In this document: positions 7,957-16,628 of the stretch, piece after piece
How positions within the stretch are numbered: the first letter of the stretch is position 1
Layout: each line of letters opens with the position of its first letter
Assembly (NCBI RefSeq): GCF_963666145.1
Contig: NZ_OY762614.1
Location: forward strand, 3,896,501 to 3,960,500
DNA length: 64,000 nucleotides
Source of the DNA: an uncultured Desulfobacter sp.
GTDB lineage: Bacteria > Desulfobacterota > Desulfobacteria > Desulfobacterales > Desulfobacteraceae
Direction: 5' to 3'
Translations under genes and position numbers: made by a program
Notes under the pieces: model-generated
Told to the model about the DNA's origin: nothing
What the model saw: the letters and a program-made list of their open reading frames with translations, nothing else
The model's database searches: none

Positions 7957-9197
7957 CCCGTCCGTAAGCCTCCCAATGAAGCTGAAATCAAAAGGTTCTG
8001 AAGCCAATTCTCGTGGTACTGGAATCCGTTCACTCTTTCAAAAGAACTCACATGGCCCTTTTGCTTTACCGTCCACGGATTGAGTGGAGCAAAATTTTGG
8101 ATAAGAGCCCAGGCACGTATACTGAGATTGGCCGATTTCATAGTGCCATGAAAATACTTGGTGCTGAATAAATGACGGTCCATCCGTTGCATCAGCCGGT
8201 CAACCATGTTGCTTGTTCTATGTGCACCAGGAAAATCATAAGCTTCGGAAAACTGTGGAAGATTATCCTTGAGCTTCTTGATCTTGGCTGAAATTACGTC
8301 TGGGATTTCGTTCTGCGTATTTTGACAATGTTCGGAAAGCCTCCGAACTCTCTGTGAGAATGCCCCCTTAGACTCTGCCCGAAAGCAGTCCCATAACCTG
8401 GTCGCCATATCCAGGAAATGCTCCTTATATTTTTTGCGTGAGCGATCACGTATGCCAATATATATGTGTAAGAAGCAGGATAACACAGTTATCTTGGGGA
8501 ACAATTTTCTCCAGGCTTTCTGCGTTGACCGCCATCCGTCGGTATTGACAGTTTCTGGCTGATATCCCGGATTAATACATTCAGCCTCCTCTTTAAATAC
8601 CCCGTAAGCTTTTTGGAGGTCTTTGCCGGAGGCCGTTTCGGAAACACTGGCTCCTAAAATACAGTTTTTCCCAGCCGTCGTTGCAATATAGGTCTTTTCT
8701 CCCAAAAGACGAGTATGCTTTTCATCAGCAGAAACATGTTGGGGTAATGTATCTGGGGATTTAATCGTGGTTCCCACAAGACTATGTCGGCCAAGGGATG
8801 CTTCAAGGCGATACCAATACATGGAATTTTTACCGAAGCAGTAACTCAAAGCCCAAAACGGGACTGCAAACTTCCGCAAAAATAACGGTTTCTCAACATC
8901 TTTTACAAGACCACTCATATAGGGCATGGCAAACGAAGGTCGTATGGTATAACTGACACCTGCTATTACAATTCTCCTGATTTTCAATTTCAGTTTTTTG
9001 GAGAATCGGATCTCCTTCATTTTGTATCCGTTAGTGATTTCAACGGGGAAAAGCTCGGGATATTTCATGATTACCATGTCTAATACCATCCGGAATTGGG
9101 CTGCCTGCTGGATAATGATGTAATATTGTGCTTGACAAACATTCATACAAATAGTTCGATTCAGTCGGGGAGCGGTGGTAGAGGAGGAACTCATCAT
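7938..9197 (-). CDS. DDE-type transposase, family not assigned
   Basis: This 419-residue protein has the layout of a mutator-like DDE transposase: an N-terminal DNA-binding part, then VSADEKHTRL (first Asp), VNTDGWRSTQKAWRKLFP (second Asp), and a C-terminal helical block RTSNMVDRLMQRMDRHLF analogous to the IS256/MULE C-terminal motif. It is similar in style to unassigned ISNCY-type transposases. ATGs at 9197 and 9194 both follow an AAGGA site. The gene is uninterrupted, so the element may still be active. Confidence 0.75.
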   Translation of the reverse strand: MMSSSSTTAPRLNRTICMNVCQAQYYIIIQQAAQFRMVLDMVIMKYPELFPVEITNGYKMKEIRFSKKLKLKIRRIVIAGVSYTIRPSFAMPYMSGLVKDVEKPLFLRKFAVPFWALSYCFGKNSMYWYRLEASLGRHSLVGTTIKSPDTLPQHVSADEKHTRLLGEKTYIATTAGKNCILGASVSETASGKDLQKAYGVFKEEAECINPGYQPETVNTDGWRSTQKAWRKLFPKITVLSCFLHIYIGIRDRSRKKYKEHFLDMATRLWDCFRAESKGAFSQRVRRLSEHCQNTQNEIPDVISAKIKKLKDNLPQFSEAYDFPGAHRTSNMVDRLMQRMDRHLFSTKYFHGTMKSANLSIRAWALIQNFAPLNPWTVKQKGHVSSFERVNGFQYHENWLQNLLISASLGGLRTGPPNPL

Positions 9198-9286
9198 TTT
9201 CCTTATTTGTTATCGTTGCTGTTGGCGCTTCAACCATAACTCAGGAAATGATTTTTTTCAGTCTATTTCATCGCTCTCCGGCTCTA

Positions 9287-9305
9287 TCCCCCAAATCCGT
9301 TATAA
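9287..9305 (-). repeat. IS right terminal inverted repeat
   Basis: TCCCCCAAATCCGTTATAA, the exact complement of 7938-7956. The next base outward begins the istB fragment of the neighbouring IS21 element. Confidence 0.9.
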
Positions 9306-9410
9306 TCAGGATTGATTGGCCTGCAAGGCCCGGCTTTCGAGTGTTGCCAGCATACCGCTTAACCTGAGAACCTTTAATTGTTTTTCGATTTCTGTGATTG
9401 TCATACTCAT
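9306..9410 (-). pseudogene. istB: IS21 helper ATPase IstB, N-terminal fragment
   Basis: The frame starts at 9410 after an AGAAGG site and reads MTITEIEKQLKVLRLSGM then LATLESRALQA, the canonical first helices of IstB. After 34 codons it meets a stop formed at the junction with the inserted element at 9305. The AAA+ ATPase core is gone. Its start lies 28 bp downstream of the fused transposase-primase gene, which shows that the primase part sits between istA and istB within the element. Confidence 0.85.
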
Positions 9411-9438
9411 GATGCCTTCTTTTTTCTTTTTTCATCCC

Positions 9439-12105
9439 TTAAATTATGCTTGTCTTTCTTAAGTATCTGAGCTGAGATCCGGACATATCGGCCGGATCTT
9501 TGATGCCGGACGTTATTCCCACGGGCAAACATCCCGGACGTTCAAATTTCTGATCCCAGTCAAATACCCTTACGGTAAATCCATGTCGCTTTAGCAATGA
9601 CGCAGCCTTCAGGGAGCCCTCCTTGCCTGCTCTATCCCGGTCCAGGAAGAGATTGACGATGCTGATGTTGATATGCGACGCTAAAAATTGGAGCCGGTGA
9701 ACCTGCTCCTCACACAGATGCGCCCCCATTATGGCGCCTGCATTCAGGCAACCGGCCGACACGAGGGCAGCCACATCAAAGAAGCCTTCCACAAGGGTCA
9801 GACCGTGTTGCTCCACCTGTTTTTTGGCCCCAGGGTCCAGGAGCAGCTTGTCCTGGTTGTATATCTCCAGCTTTTTAGAAAATGGAAAACCCCAGTACCT
9901 GCCGTCGGCGGCGGACTGTTCCTTTGTCAATGCACGGCCGACATGGCTCAACACAACAGGTTTTAAATTCTGATTAACCCCACGAACCTGAAAAACCAAC
10001 CTGCCGTTTAATGGGGAACATTTACCTTGCTCTCTTTCCGGCAGGTAGCCGCATCCCAGGTACCGGCATGCTTGACCGGAGATCCCCCGCTTCTCCAACA
10101 TTGGATGCGAAAATTGCAAATATGGCTGCAGGTCAACAGCCACCGGCGGATTTGTGCTGTTCCGCTTTTGGACCGGCTTTTGCCCAATGGCTGCGGTCTG
10201 ATTCAATATAGAAACCCCTTGATCAACCATCCATTCAGCCACTTCATAGCAGTTCATCTGTTTGCCACGAAGGGCCAACAGATCCTGGCAGAAATTGAGT
10301 ATGCCGCCGCCTTTGCCGCTGCTGAAATCCTTGTACACATTTTTCCCGGAATGCATATGTAATGAGGCGTTCTTTTCGTCTGAGAAAGGGGACGTGATCC
10401 AGATTTCGTTATTTTTATGCTTTTGGGGCTCAAGACTGAAAACGGACAGTACTTTCAGCCAATCAGCATTTTGCCATACCTTCGGAAGGTCCTCTTTTGA
10501 GATTGCAGGCGGGTTGCCGGCAGCAAATGTATTGAAAAACCGGCCATAATCATCTGATGACCGGATCAGTTTATGCGCCTGACATATGCGGCTTCCATCC
10601 TGGATGGGGGCTGATATTTTCTGGTTTTCAACCAGTCGACAGAATGATTTGTAGCTTCGCAACCCTTTTTCTATGGCTGTTGTCGCAGCAGCCTCAATGT
10701 TTCCGGCCTCATGCTTTCTGGCAAGGTTGACGATCCCCTGCAGCCGGCGCTGTCCTGTCCTCCCCTGTTCCCTGAAAATCAGTTCGCACAACTGCCGGGT
10801 TTGGGGCCCGATGCTTTCAGCCTTATTTAATAGGTAGGTTGTTTGCCGGGATGGATTGAAAATTCTGTCCTCCGGCATCATTTTAACCCTTCCCGGCCGG
10901 TCGCTTTTGACATGGGTGCGAATTTTTTCCATGGTCCGGGGATCAATGATCTCGACATCATATTCATAAATTCGGACGATGACATCTTCATGCAAAGGTG
11001 CCGGAAGTGCTGAATAATAGGATTGCTCCACCTGAACAGTGCCGTCATCATAAACTGTCCGGGTTTCCTGCCTAAAGTAATCAAAACCTTTCAGGGGCAA
11101 GGCATGCAGGTGGGGCTTTTCTTCCTGGAACATTTGCTCGACCTGCCGTTTCATTCGGCCGTGTATCCGCTTTGATGCCCAGACTTCCTCCCAGTGCATC
11201 AACCATTTATTCTGCTCCTCAATGGTGTCGAACCGCCGCCCCTTCAAACCCGTATCCTGGGTATGCTGGACCGCATTTTCAACGGTGCCCTTGCGGTTAG
11301 GATCTCTCACCCGGGCCGGATCGGCCACCACACCATAGTGGTTGAGCATGGCCGCATACACCGGATTCAACTCCGGTTCATAGATGTCCGGTTTTATGAC
11401 CCCTTCTTTTAAGTTGTCCAGAACCACGTACTGAACACACCCGCCAAAATACCGGAAAGCCTCTTCATGCAGTTTGGCCCATGTCTCCTGGCTGGACTGC
11501 CAGACAACCTTACGGAAGGAACGCCGGGAGTACTTCAGGGTCATGACAAAGAGTCGAGGCCTTCGGTATTTACCGGATGTCCCCATGTTCAAGGCGCCCT
11601 GGCCATAATCCACCTGGGCTTCCTCGCCTGGTAAAAACTCAAGTCGGTCGTACTGTTTGGGGGCTTTGTGTTTTAACCTACGGACAAATCGTTTTACGCT
11701 GTTGTATTTATGGTTAAAACTGAACAGTTCCACCAGGTCCTGGTAGATGGACATCGCATTCCGGCCTAACCGAACTTGCTTTTCTATCCATTGCCGATGC
11801 GGTTCGCAGGCAGATCGTGCATGGAATGGTATCTGTTTTGTGTCCGCTGAATACACCGGTGGCAGGGATGGGGGATTCTCAATCCGGCCGGTGGCCAGGG
11901 TGGGGGAATTTGAGGTGGCCACCGGTGGAGGATTTTGAATTCGTCCAAGATCATTTTGCTGAATGTACTTCCGGATTGTTTTACGGTCTATGCCGGTATT
12001 TCTGCTTATTTCACGCTGACTGACATTCTGGTTGAGCAAGGTGGTCATTGCTGCTCGTTTTTCTGGTTTCAAAACGTTCATCCTTTCCAACTCCCATGTA
12101 TGCAT
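9439..12105 (-). CDS. istA: IS21-type transposase fused to a DnaG-like primase core
   Basis: This uninterrupted 888-residue gene joins two enzymes. Residues about 1-525 are an IstA transposase: N-terminal helix-turn-helix (VSQREISRNTGIDRKTIRKY) and DDE triad Asp166 (AQVDYGQG), Asp230 (VVLDNLKEG) and Glu276 (GTVENAVQ). Residues about 535-888 resemble a DnaG/phage primase core: a CHC2-like segment without its zinc ligands (SPFSDEKNASLHMHSGKNVY), RGISGQACRYLGCGYLP, GRLVFQVRGV, and a TOPRIM domain with LVEGFFD (Glu773) and FLDRDRAG (Asp822, Asp824). IstA proteins usually end near 500 residues. The istB start follows immediately, so the primase belongs to the element. It would act on DNA during transposition; priming activity is inference. 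Confidence 0.85.
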   Translation of the reverse strand: MHTWELERMNVLKPEKRAAMTTLLNQNVSQREISRNTGIDRKTIRKYIQQNDLGRIQNPPPVATSNSPTLATGRIENPPSLPPVYSADTKQIPFHARSACEPHRQWIEKQVRLGRNAMSIYQDLVELFSFNHKYNSVKRFVRRLKHKAPKQYDRLEFLPGEEAQVDYGQGALNMGTSGKYRRPRLFVMTLKYSRRSFRKVVWQSSQETWAKLHEEAFRYFGGCVQYVVLDNLKEGVIKPDIYEPELNPVYAAMLNHYGVVADPARVRDPNRKGTVENAVQHTQDTGLKGRRFDTIEEQNKWLMHWEEVWASKRIHGRMKRQVEQMFQEEKPHLHALPLKGFDYFRQETRTVYDDGTVQVEQSYYSALPAPLHEDVIVRIYEYDVEIIDPRTMEKIRTHVKSDRPGRVKMMPEDRIFNPSRQTTYLLNKAESIGPQTRQLCELIFREQGRTGQRRLQGIVNLARKHEAGNIEAAATTAIEKGLRSYKSFCRLVENQKISAPIQDGSRICQAHKLIRSSDDYGRFFNTFAAGNPPAISKEDLPKVWQNADWLKVLSVFSLEPQKHKNNEIWITSPFSDEKNASLHMHSGKNVYKDFSSGKGGGILNFCQDLLALRGKQMNCYEVAEWMVDQGVSILNQTAAIGQKPVQKRNSTNPPVAVDLQPYLQFSHPMLEKRGISGQACRYLGCGYLPEREQGKCSPLNGRLVFQVRGVNQNLKPVVLSHVGRALTKEQSAADGRYWGFPFSKKLEIYNQDKLLLDPGAKKQVEQHGLTLVEGFFDVAALVSAGCLNAGAIMGAHLCEEQVHRLQFLASHINISIVNLFLDRDRAGKEGSLKAASLLKRHGFTVRVFDWDQKFERPGCLPVGITSGIKDPADMSGSQLRYLRKTSII
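11865..11940. repeat. IS21 end-type repeats inside istA coding sequence
   Basis: Three copies of a GTGGGGGA-TTT...GGTGGCCA-like unit lie in the N-terminal part of the istA gene (for example GGTGGGGGAATTTGAGGTGG and GGTGGAGGATTTTG). They match the units at the element end (12201-12246). In protein they read as repeated PP(P/S) and AT segments around residues 57-83. They look like additional transposase-binding sites or a rearranged end captured in the coding region. Confidence 0.6.
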
Positions 12106-12174
12106 TGATCAAGTGATACATGGGACGTTAAACGTTCTGTCGCCTTTTTCCCTAAATTTTTTGATTATCAGCGA

Positions 12175-12729
12175 TTACAGCAGATTTTGCTGACGTTTAG
12201 GTGGGGGATTTTGGGGTGGCCACGCGTGGGGGAGTTTGGGTGGCCATCCGGGATCATCAGAAATGCGATCTTTTACCGCTTGGTGTACTGCTTCGCTTGT
12301 CTCTTCGTTCTTCAAAACTGACGTATAATAATCCCCTGCGCCGTCTATTCCATTGTTCTTTAATTCTTCCTGAAAATATTGAAGGAGCGTGTTGACATAT
12401 TCGCCAAGGTCATCACTTCTATCGCTACTGAGTGAATTGTTGCTTGATAGAGGTACGCCTAGTTGATCACTAACGTTAGCCTCGTCCGGTATCCATTTTG
12501 AAAACCATTCTGGGAAAGCAAATGCTTCTACAGGAAGATCCTCATCACTAATTTCGGTACTAATCTCTCCGGCCTCTACATTTCGTGACAGCTCCAAAGC
12601 AGTTTCAGAAATATTCACGGTGTATGATTCTGTAGTAGAACGCGGTGATGCAATGGTATAATTCGAGTTATTTTGAACAAAAATAGAAGTGTACGAACCT
12701 TGAACCGTTTGGATATTCGAGATACTCAT
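12175..12729 (-). pseudogene. Small hypothetical protein truncated by the IS21 end
   Basis: The gene starts at 12729 with AGGAG upstream. About 160 residues are native; from about residue 161 (after DDPG) the frame reads into the IS21 terminal repeats, giving a proline-tryptophan-rich tail that is clearly element sequence. The native part is acidic, has YTVNISETALELSRNVEAGE near residue 33, and shares style with the protein at 13104 (TVSISDEGRNMQAQ), so the two may be distant paralogues. The function is unknown. The original C-terminus is lost. Confidence 0.6.
12201..12246. repeat. IS21 terminal repeats
   Basis: Two direct units, GTGGGGGATTTTGGGGTGGC at 12201 and GTGGGGGAGTTTGGGTGGCC at 12226, occupy the istA-proximal end of the element. 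Multiple terminal repeats are typical of IS21 ends, where IstA binds. Confidence 0.7.
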
Positions 12730-12946
12730 AGCAACTCCTAATGGATTTTTATTCCTGTTAAAAATTGTTTAATTATGAATCAAGCAATTTTTATACTAAA
12801 AAGAACATTCTGTTAAAACAACATGTTATAATTTAAACACAATTTTTAATTGATAGAATAAGGAAATATTTTCCGCTTTTTTTCAGTAAATCGGGTCTCA
12901 TTTAACATTTAGGGAAAATCCGTAAATACATCCCAATCTATTACCT

Positions 12947-13004
12947 GAACAGAAAATTACGGTTCTGCCACCAAAACTAATCTCAAAACCGTAACTTTCT
13001 GTTC
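12947..13004. repeat. 18-bp inverted repeat (hairpin)
   Basis: GAACAGAAAATTACGGTT at 12947-12964 pairs with AACCGTAACTTTCTGTTC at 12987-13004 with one mismatch and a 22-nt loop. It stands in the 374-bp gap between two divergently read small genes. No T-run follows, so a terminator role is uncertain; it may be a relic of a small non-coding element. The rest of the gap shows nothing I can name. Confidence 0.6.
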
Positions 13005-13103
13005 GAATGCTCCCGCTGGTCCAAAATGTTTTTTTGTATGGTCTGCTTATTGCTTCTTGTTGTCATCGGAACAAGAATATCCTAATTCATAAAGAGGATT
13101 ACA

Positions 13104-13718
13104 ATGAAAGTTACACCAATCTCAACCATGGTTATGTATCCGGATCAATTCAGACTTCAAGGGATTCAGACAGGAAAAGAATTCCGGCCAATGGGAAAAA
13201 GTGACACGGTCAGTATTTCAGATGAAGGCAGGAATATGCAGGCCCAAGCATCTGACTGTTATGCAGATCCCTCGTGTATGCCGGGTTTATTTGGGGCGGA
13301 AGCCAGTAAAGATGGGGTAATTACATATGAAGAAAAAAAAGCATTTGCAAAAGAGAATATGGAAAAAGCGGCAGAGTTGCTCATGGACACACTCAAGTCC
13401 CTTGGAATTTCAGGTGATCAATCTGTTTGGCTTCAGGAAAACAGTGAGGGTGAAATTGAAATAACTTCTGACCTACCCTCGGAGGTTCATGAGGAACTGG
13501 AGCAGGCGATAAACGAGAATCAGGAATTTGTCACGGCATTCAAAGCTGGGAGTTTTGCGAACGCCATGATTAAAATCAATAACGATCCCGGTTCAGCAGA
13601 GGGCCGGTTTGGCGTCGGGCAAATCGCCAGCATTCATGAATTTCTGATATCCATGGAAAAGGGAACCGCAGCGCATATGAGATCCATCTGGCCTGACGGC
13701 AGTTGGTCCGATGAATGA
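13104..13718 (+). CDS. Hypothetical acidic protein, possible calcium/EF-hand-like segment
   Basis: A GAGGAT site precedes the ATG at 13104. The 204-residue product is acidic and soluble, with SDTVSISDEGRNMQAQ near residue 33 and a segment ASKDGVITYEEKKAFAKENM around residue 69 that resembles half of an EF-hand (D-x-x-G-x-I-x-x-x-E). There is no signal peptide. The N-terminal region is reminiscent of export-related proteins with VSIS motifs, but I cannot name a family. It faces the truncated relative at 12175 across a 374-bp gap. Confidence 0.6.
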   Translation: MKVTPISTMVMYPDQFRLQGIQTGKEFRPMGKSDTVSISDEGRNMQAQASDCYADPSCMPGLFGAEASKDGVITYEEKKAFAKENMEKAAELLMDTLKSLGISGDQSVWLQENSEGEIEITSDLPSEVHEELEQAINENQEFVTAFKAGSFANAMIKINNDPGSAEGRFGVGQIASIHEFLISMEKGTAAHMRSIWPDGSWSDE

Positions 13719-14151
13719 TAACAAATGTTCCGGCCATGTGTAGCCTCGTCGGAAATTTTGTGGTTTTGGACAAAAACCCCCGGTTCTCAAGAATTCAAAT
13801 ACAATCATTGCTGTTCAAATTTTTATCGAGTTTGGAGAAAAAGCCCCTTATTGCACTTTTCGGGGGGATGGGCAAAAAACCCCAGATACCAAGTTTATGT
13901 CGGATTGCATCGAACTGCTAAAGATTGCCGTGGCTGCGGGAGACGTTGAAGGTTGGCCAATTCCCTTTCCCATTACTGAGCCTGAAACGGTCAATGAAAG
14001 AAGGAAGGCGTTAGGCCTTAATTCTTTAGAAGAGCGGTTGGAACAAATACACGAACGAGAGCGACAACGCCGAGTACAACAATCAGCAACAAAAGCAGCT
14101 CAGTGGACAAGTCGCTGAATGCGCCGTTATGCATAATGTGTTGAGGACAAT
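13719..14151. other. Gap with one doubtful small ORF
   Basis: The only open frame of note is 13897-14118 (73 residues, basic C-terminus LEERLEQIHERERQRR), which lacks a ribosome site and has no recognised family. It may be a decayed gene. Nothing else is visible. Confidence 0.35.
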
Positions 14152-15024
14152 ATGAAAAAAATTTTGTTGGCAGGGTCAACCGGGTATTTAGGGATCTATA
14201 TTGCAAAGGAACTTCAACAACGATCATATTTTTTTAGGGCTATTGCTCGAAGTCCGGAAAAACTTGCAAAAAATGATATTGAAGCCAATGAAATACTCAA
14301 AGCTGAGCTGACTGATCCAGATTCTATCAAAAAATGCTGTGAAGGTGTCGATATTGTTATTTCAACTGTTGGCATTACAAGACAAAAGGATGGCCTGACG
14401 TATATGGATGTAGATTATCAAGCCAATATGAATTTGTTGATAGAAGCCCAAAAAAGTGGAGCCAAGAAATTTATTTACATTTCAGTACTAAATGGTGAAA
14501 AATTACGAAATTTAAAAATATGTGATGCAAAAGAACTGTTTGTTGAGCAGTTGAAGCGGTCAGGGATAGATTATTGTATTGTTCGTCCCAATGGTTTTTT
14601 TTCGGATATGTCGGAAATTTTTAACATGGCAAAAAACGGAAGAATCTATCTTTTCGGAAAAGGAAAGTTGAAAGCAAATCCTATCCATGGTGAAGATTTG
14701 GCGACTTTTTGTGTAGATGCTATAGAGAAGCCTGATAAAGAAGTTGAAATAGGTGGCCCCGAAACTCTCACTCAAAACGAGATGGCATCAATGGCTTTTA
14801 AAGTTTTGGGTGATAAACCGAAAATAACATATATCCCAGATTGGATAAGAGTTGCTGCCCTCAAACTCGTTAAATTAGTTACTATAAGCAGGTTTTATGG
14901 ACCAGTGGAATTTTTTATGACTGTCATGGCAATGGATATGCTTGCCCCTGAATATGGTAACCACACGTTAAAAGAATACTTCACTATTTTAAATAACGCC
15001 GATGCAAAGAAGTTACGCCTGTGA
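14152..15024 (+). CDS. NAD(P)-binding SDR-family protein (NmrA/atypical SDR type)
   Basis: The ATG at 14152 follows GAGGACAAT. The 290-residue protein has the Rossmann motif AGSTGYLG (residues 7-14) followed by RAIARSPEKL, and the atypical SDR pattern IVISTVGITRQKDGLTYMDVDY and YISVLNGEKLRNLKICDAKE. Such proteins are often quinone- or NADPH-sensing or act as epimerase-like reductases; the catalytic YxxxK motif is not evident. AT-rich codon use suits the accessory region. It stands alone. Confidence 0.75.
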   Translation: MKKILLAGSTGYLGIYIAKELQQRSYFFRAIARSPEKLAKNDIEANEILKAELTDPDSIKKCCEGVDIVISTVGITRQKDGLTYMDVDYQANMNLLIEAQKSGAKKFIYISVLNGEKLRNLKICDAKELFVEQLKRSGIDYCIVRPNGFFSDMSEIFNMAKNGRIYLFGKGKLKANPIHGEDLATFCVDAIEKPDKEVEIGGPETLTQNEMASMAFKVLGDKPKITYIPDWIRVAALKLVKLVTISRFYGPVEFFMTVMAMDMLAPEYGNHTLKEYFTILNNADAKKLRL

Positions 15025-15101
15025 ATAGCATCGCTGGGGTGTTGACTCTGTCTATGATTGTGTCCAAAAGTTTTTCTTGAAAAGGGTGTTGGCTAATTCT
15101 G

Positions 15102-15365
15102 TTATTGATGATGATATGCCTGCATGGCCGGGATTTCCCAGGTTACATCACTAAAATCTGATGAGGCCCTTGATCGGCCCAGCCATTGGGCGCCCCCGGT
15201 CAGCTCCATAAATAGCTTGTTAAGTTCGCCATTGGGTCTTCCCGGCTTAGACGCGTTGGGGATCTCTTTTATTTCCACGGAGGTGTCGGTCATTAGGGCC
15301 GCACCCCGGGCAATGTTTTCAAATCGATCCCGCATGACTGACAGTACATCAGTGTCAAAATCATG
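15102..15365 (-). pseudogene. M20-family peptidase/amidohydrolase relic
   Basis: The frame, including ten codons upstream of its first ATG at 15335, reads like a C-terminal piece of an M20D amidohydrolase of the aminobenzoyl-glutamate utilisation type: MRDRFENIARGAALMT, a segment with GGAQWLGRSRASSDFSDV and WEIPAMQAY. The catalytic N-terminal half is absent, and the 5' side merges into the 3' end of the PLP decarboxylase gene at 15361. It may be the eroded last gene of the cluster. Confidence 0.6.
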
Positions 15366-16626
15366 AAGGAAGAAGGAAAAACCGGTTACGGCTCTCCTTC
15401 ACCGCTACCCGGGGAATGGGTTTGATGAATTGCTGGCGAAGGCTGTATGTGTAGGCCCCCTGGGCCGGGATCATAAGAATGTCATTCTCTTTGATGTCCG
15501 AACCAAAATAAGCATATCCCCAGACATCATGGGGGGTGCAGAGGGAGCCCAGGATGTGGCATTTTTTCTCGGACAGGCCTGGCCGGGTCAGGTTGATGAC
15601 CGGGCAGTAATCGGTTTCATACCGCTCCCAGCCCACGGTGTTGCCTCCGGCATCGGTGATGACCAGGTCTTTTTCTTTGCAGTCCACCACCTGGATCAGG
15701 ATGTGCATGACATCATTGCAGATCCAGCGGCCCGGCTCAAAACAGATTCGGCACTGGGTCAACGGCAGGATGTGTTCTTTGATGGCCGTTGACAATTCCT
15801 TGGCAAACAGGTCGATGGATGATCCCGGATCAATAATATAGTGTTGGGGCGTATCCGATAAAAGCCATTCCCCCTGGGCCGGCCAGTACCCGCCGCCGAT
15901 ATCAATGAATTGGACTGCATCCAAAAATTGTCGTGGCATGGTTGAAAGGATCTCACCCAGTTTTCGGATAAACGCGGTCTGTCTGTTCGGGTTGAGATTC
16001 CAGGATGAGTGGAACTGCAGCCCTTGGAAATCCAGGCAGCCAAGCTTCTGAATTTCGTGGAACGCAGACAGCAGATTTTCCGGGAGAACGCCGAACTTGC
16101 GCCACAACCCTTCGGGATTATTGTTCAGGCGCAATCCCACGGGCATGCGGGCCTGTGTTTTTTCGAGCACCGCTGCCAGCCGTTTTGCCTCTCCGATGCT
16201 GTCCAGTAGAATCACCACCCGGTCCGGGTGCCGGGCCGCAAGTTCCAGTTCCGGAATGGTTTTCCCCGGCCCGCTGAATATAATGGACTGCGCCCCCAGT
16301 TCCAGGGCCACGGACAACTCTACACCGCTGGAAACATCCAGTCCGAATCCATGTTTGAGCAGGTGCCCGGAAAGGTAGGGCAGGTTGTTGCTTTTCATGG
16401 CGTAAAAAAAGGCAGTCTTGGGCAGGCGGTGGCTGAATGCCGCTCTAAACTGGGCGGCTTTTCTGGCCAATAGATCGGTTTCCAGAATATACAAAGGAGA
16501 GCCGAATTTTTTGGCGATATCCAGGTATACTCCCTTATTTTTGACATAGGGGGTTATGAACTCGACGACTTTTTCTTTAGGCAAAATAGCCTCTGGCGCT
16601 GTGGTTTGTGTGTCGGCTGTGAGCAT
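15361..16626 (-). CDS. PLP-dependent decarboxylase, fold type III (LysA/ODC-like)
   Basis: This 421-residue protein has the alanine-racemase-like barrel and the C-terminal beta domain of the diaminopimelate/ornithine decarboxylase family. Visible landmarks are the PLP lysine in FFYAMKSN (about residue 78), FGLDVSSGVEL, FHSSWNLN, FIDIGGGY, CFEPGRWICNDV and a LCTPHD loop that corresponds to the substrate-binding Cys-x-x-x-Asp. The start at 16626 is 2 bp after the ATP-grasp stop, so both are co-translated. Its substrate is unknown; given its neighbours it probably decarboxylates an amino acid or an amino-acid conjugate rather than acting in lysine synthesis. Confidence 0.8.
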   Translation of the reverse strand: MLTADTQTTAPEAILPKEKVVEFITPYVKNKGVYLDIAKKFGSPLYILETDLLARKAAQFRAAFSHRLPKTAFFYAMKSNNLPYLSGHLLKHGFGLDVSSGVELSVALELGAQSIIFSGPGKTIPELELAARHPDRVVILLDSIGEAKRLAAVLEKTQARMPVGLRLNNNPEGLWRKFGVLPENLLSAFHEIQKLGCLDFQGLQFHSSWNLNPNRQTAFIRKLGEILSTMPRQFLDAVQFIDIGGGYWPAQGEWLLSDTPQHYIIDPGSSIDLFAKELSTAIKEHILPLTQCRICFEPGRWICNDVMHILIQVVDCKEKDLVITDAGGNTVGWERYETDYCPVINLTRPGLSEKKCHILGSLCTPHDVWGYAYFGSDIKENDILMIPAQGAYTYSLRQQFIKPIPRVAVKESRNRFFLLPS

Positions 16627-16628
16627 GC

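Larger units (their letters stand above)
7938..9305 (-). mobile_element. Complete 1368-bp insertion sequence with 19-bp perfect inverted repeats
   Basis: The ends are perfect 19-bp inverted repeats, TTATAACGGATTTGGGGGA at 7938-7956 and its complement at 9287-9305. The single transposase gene lies on the minus strand and its stop codon falls inside the left repeat. The left neighbour is an IS66 tnpC fragment and the right neighbour an IS21 istB fragment, so the flanks derive from different elements and no target duplication is visible. Confidence 0.85.
9306..12246 (-). mobile_element. IS21-family element, truncated after istB start
   Basis: The element contains istA-primase and the first 34 codons of istB. 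Its istA-proximal end is probably near 12246, where the sequence on the minus strand begins TGGCCACCCAAACTCCCCC and interrupts a neighbouring gene. Two end-type repeats follow at 12226-12246 and 12201-12223. The other end and most of istB were lost at the junction at 9305. Confidence 0.75.

Noticed and set aside
6511..13020. Shared GCTCC(T/C)GCTGGTCCAAA at about 6513 and 13008, possible element border
   Set aside because: Only 17 bases, no matching extension and no consistent relation to IS ends; could be chance or a short shared relic.
14110..14145. GCCGTTATGC near 14120 as a possible integron attC site
   Set aside because: The core does not fit the GTTRRRY consensus well, there is no partner core and no integrase.
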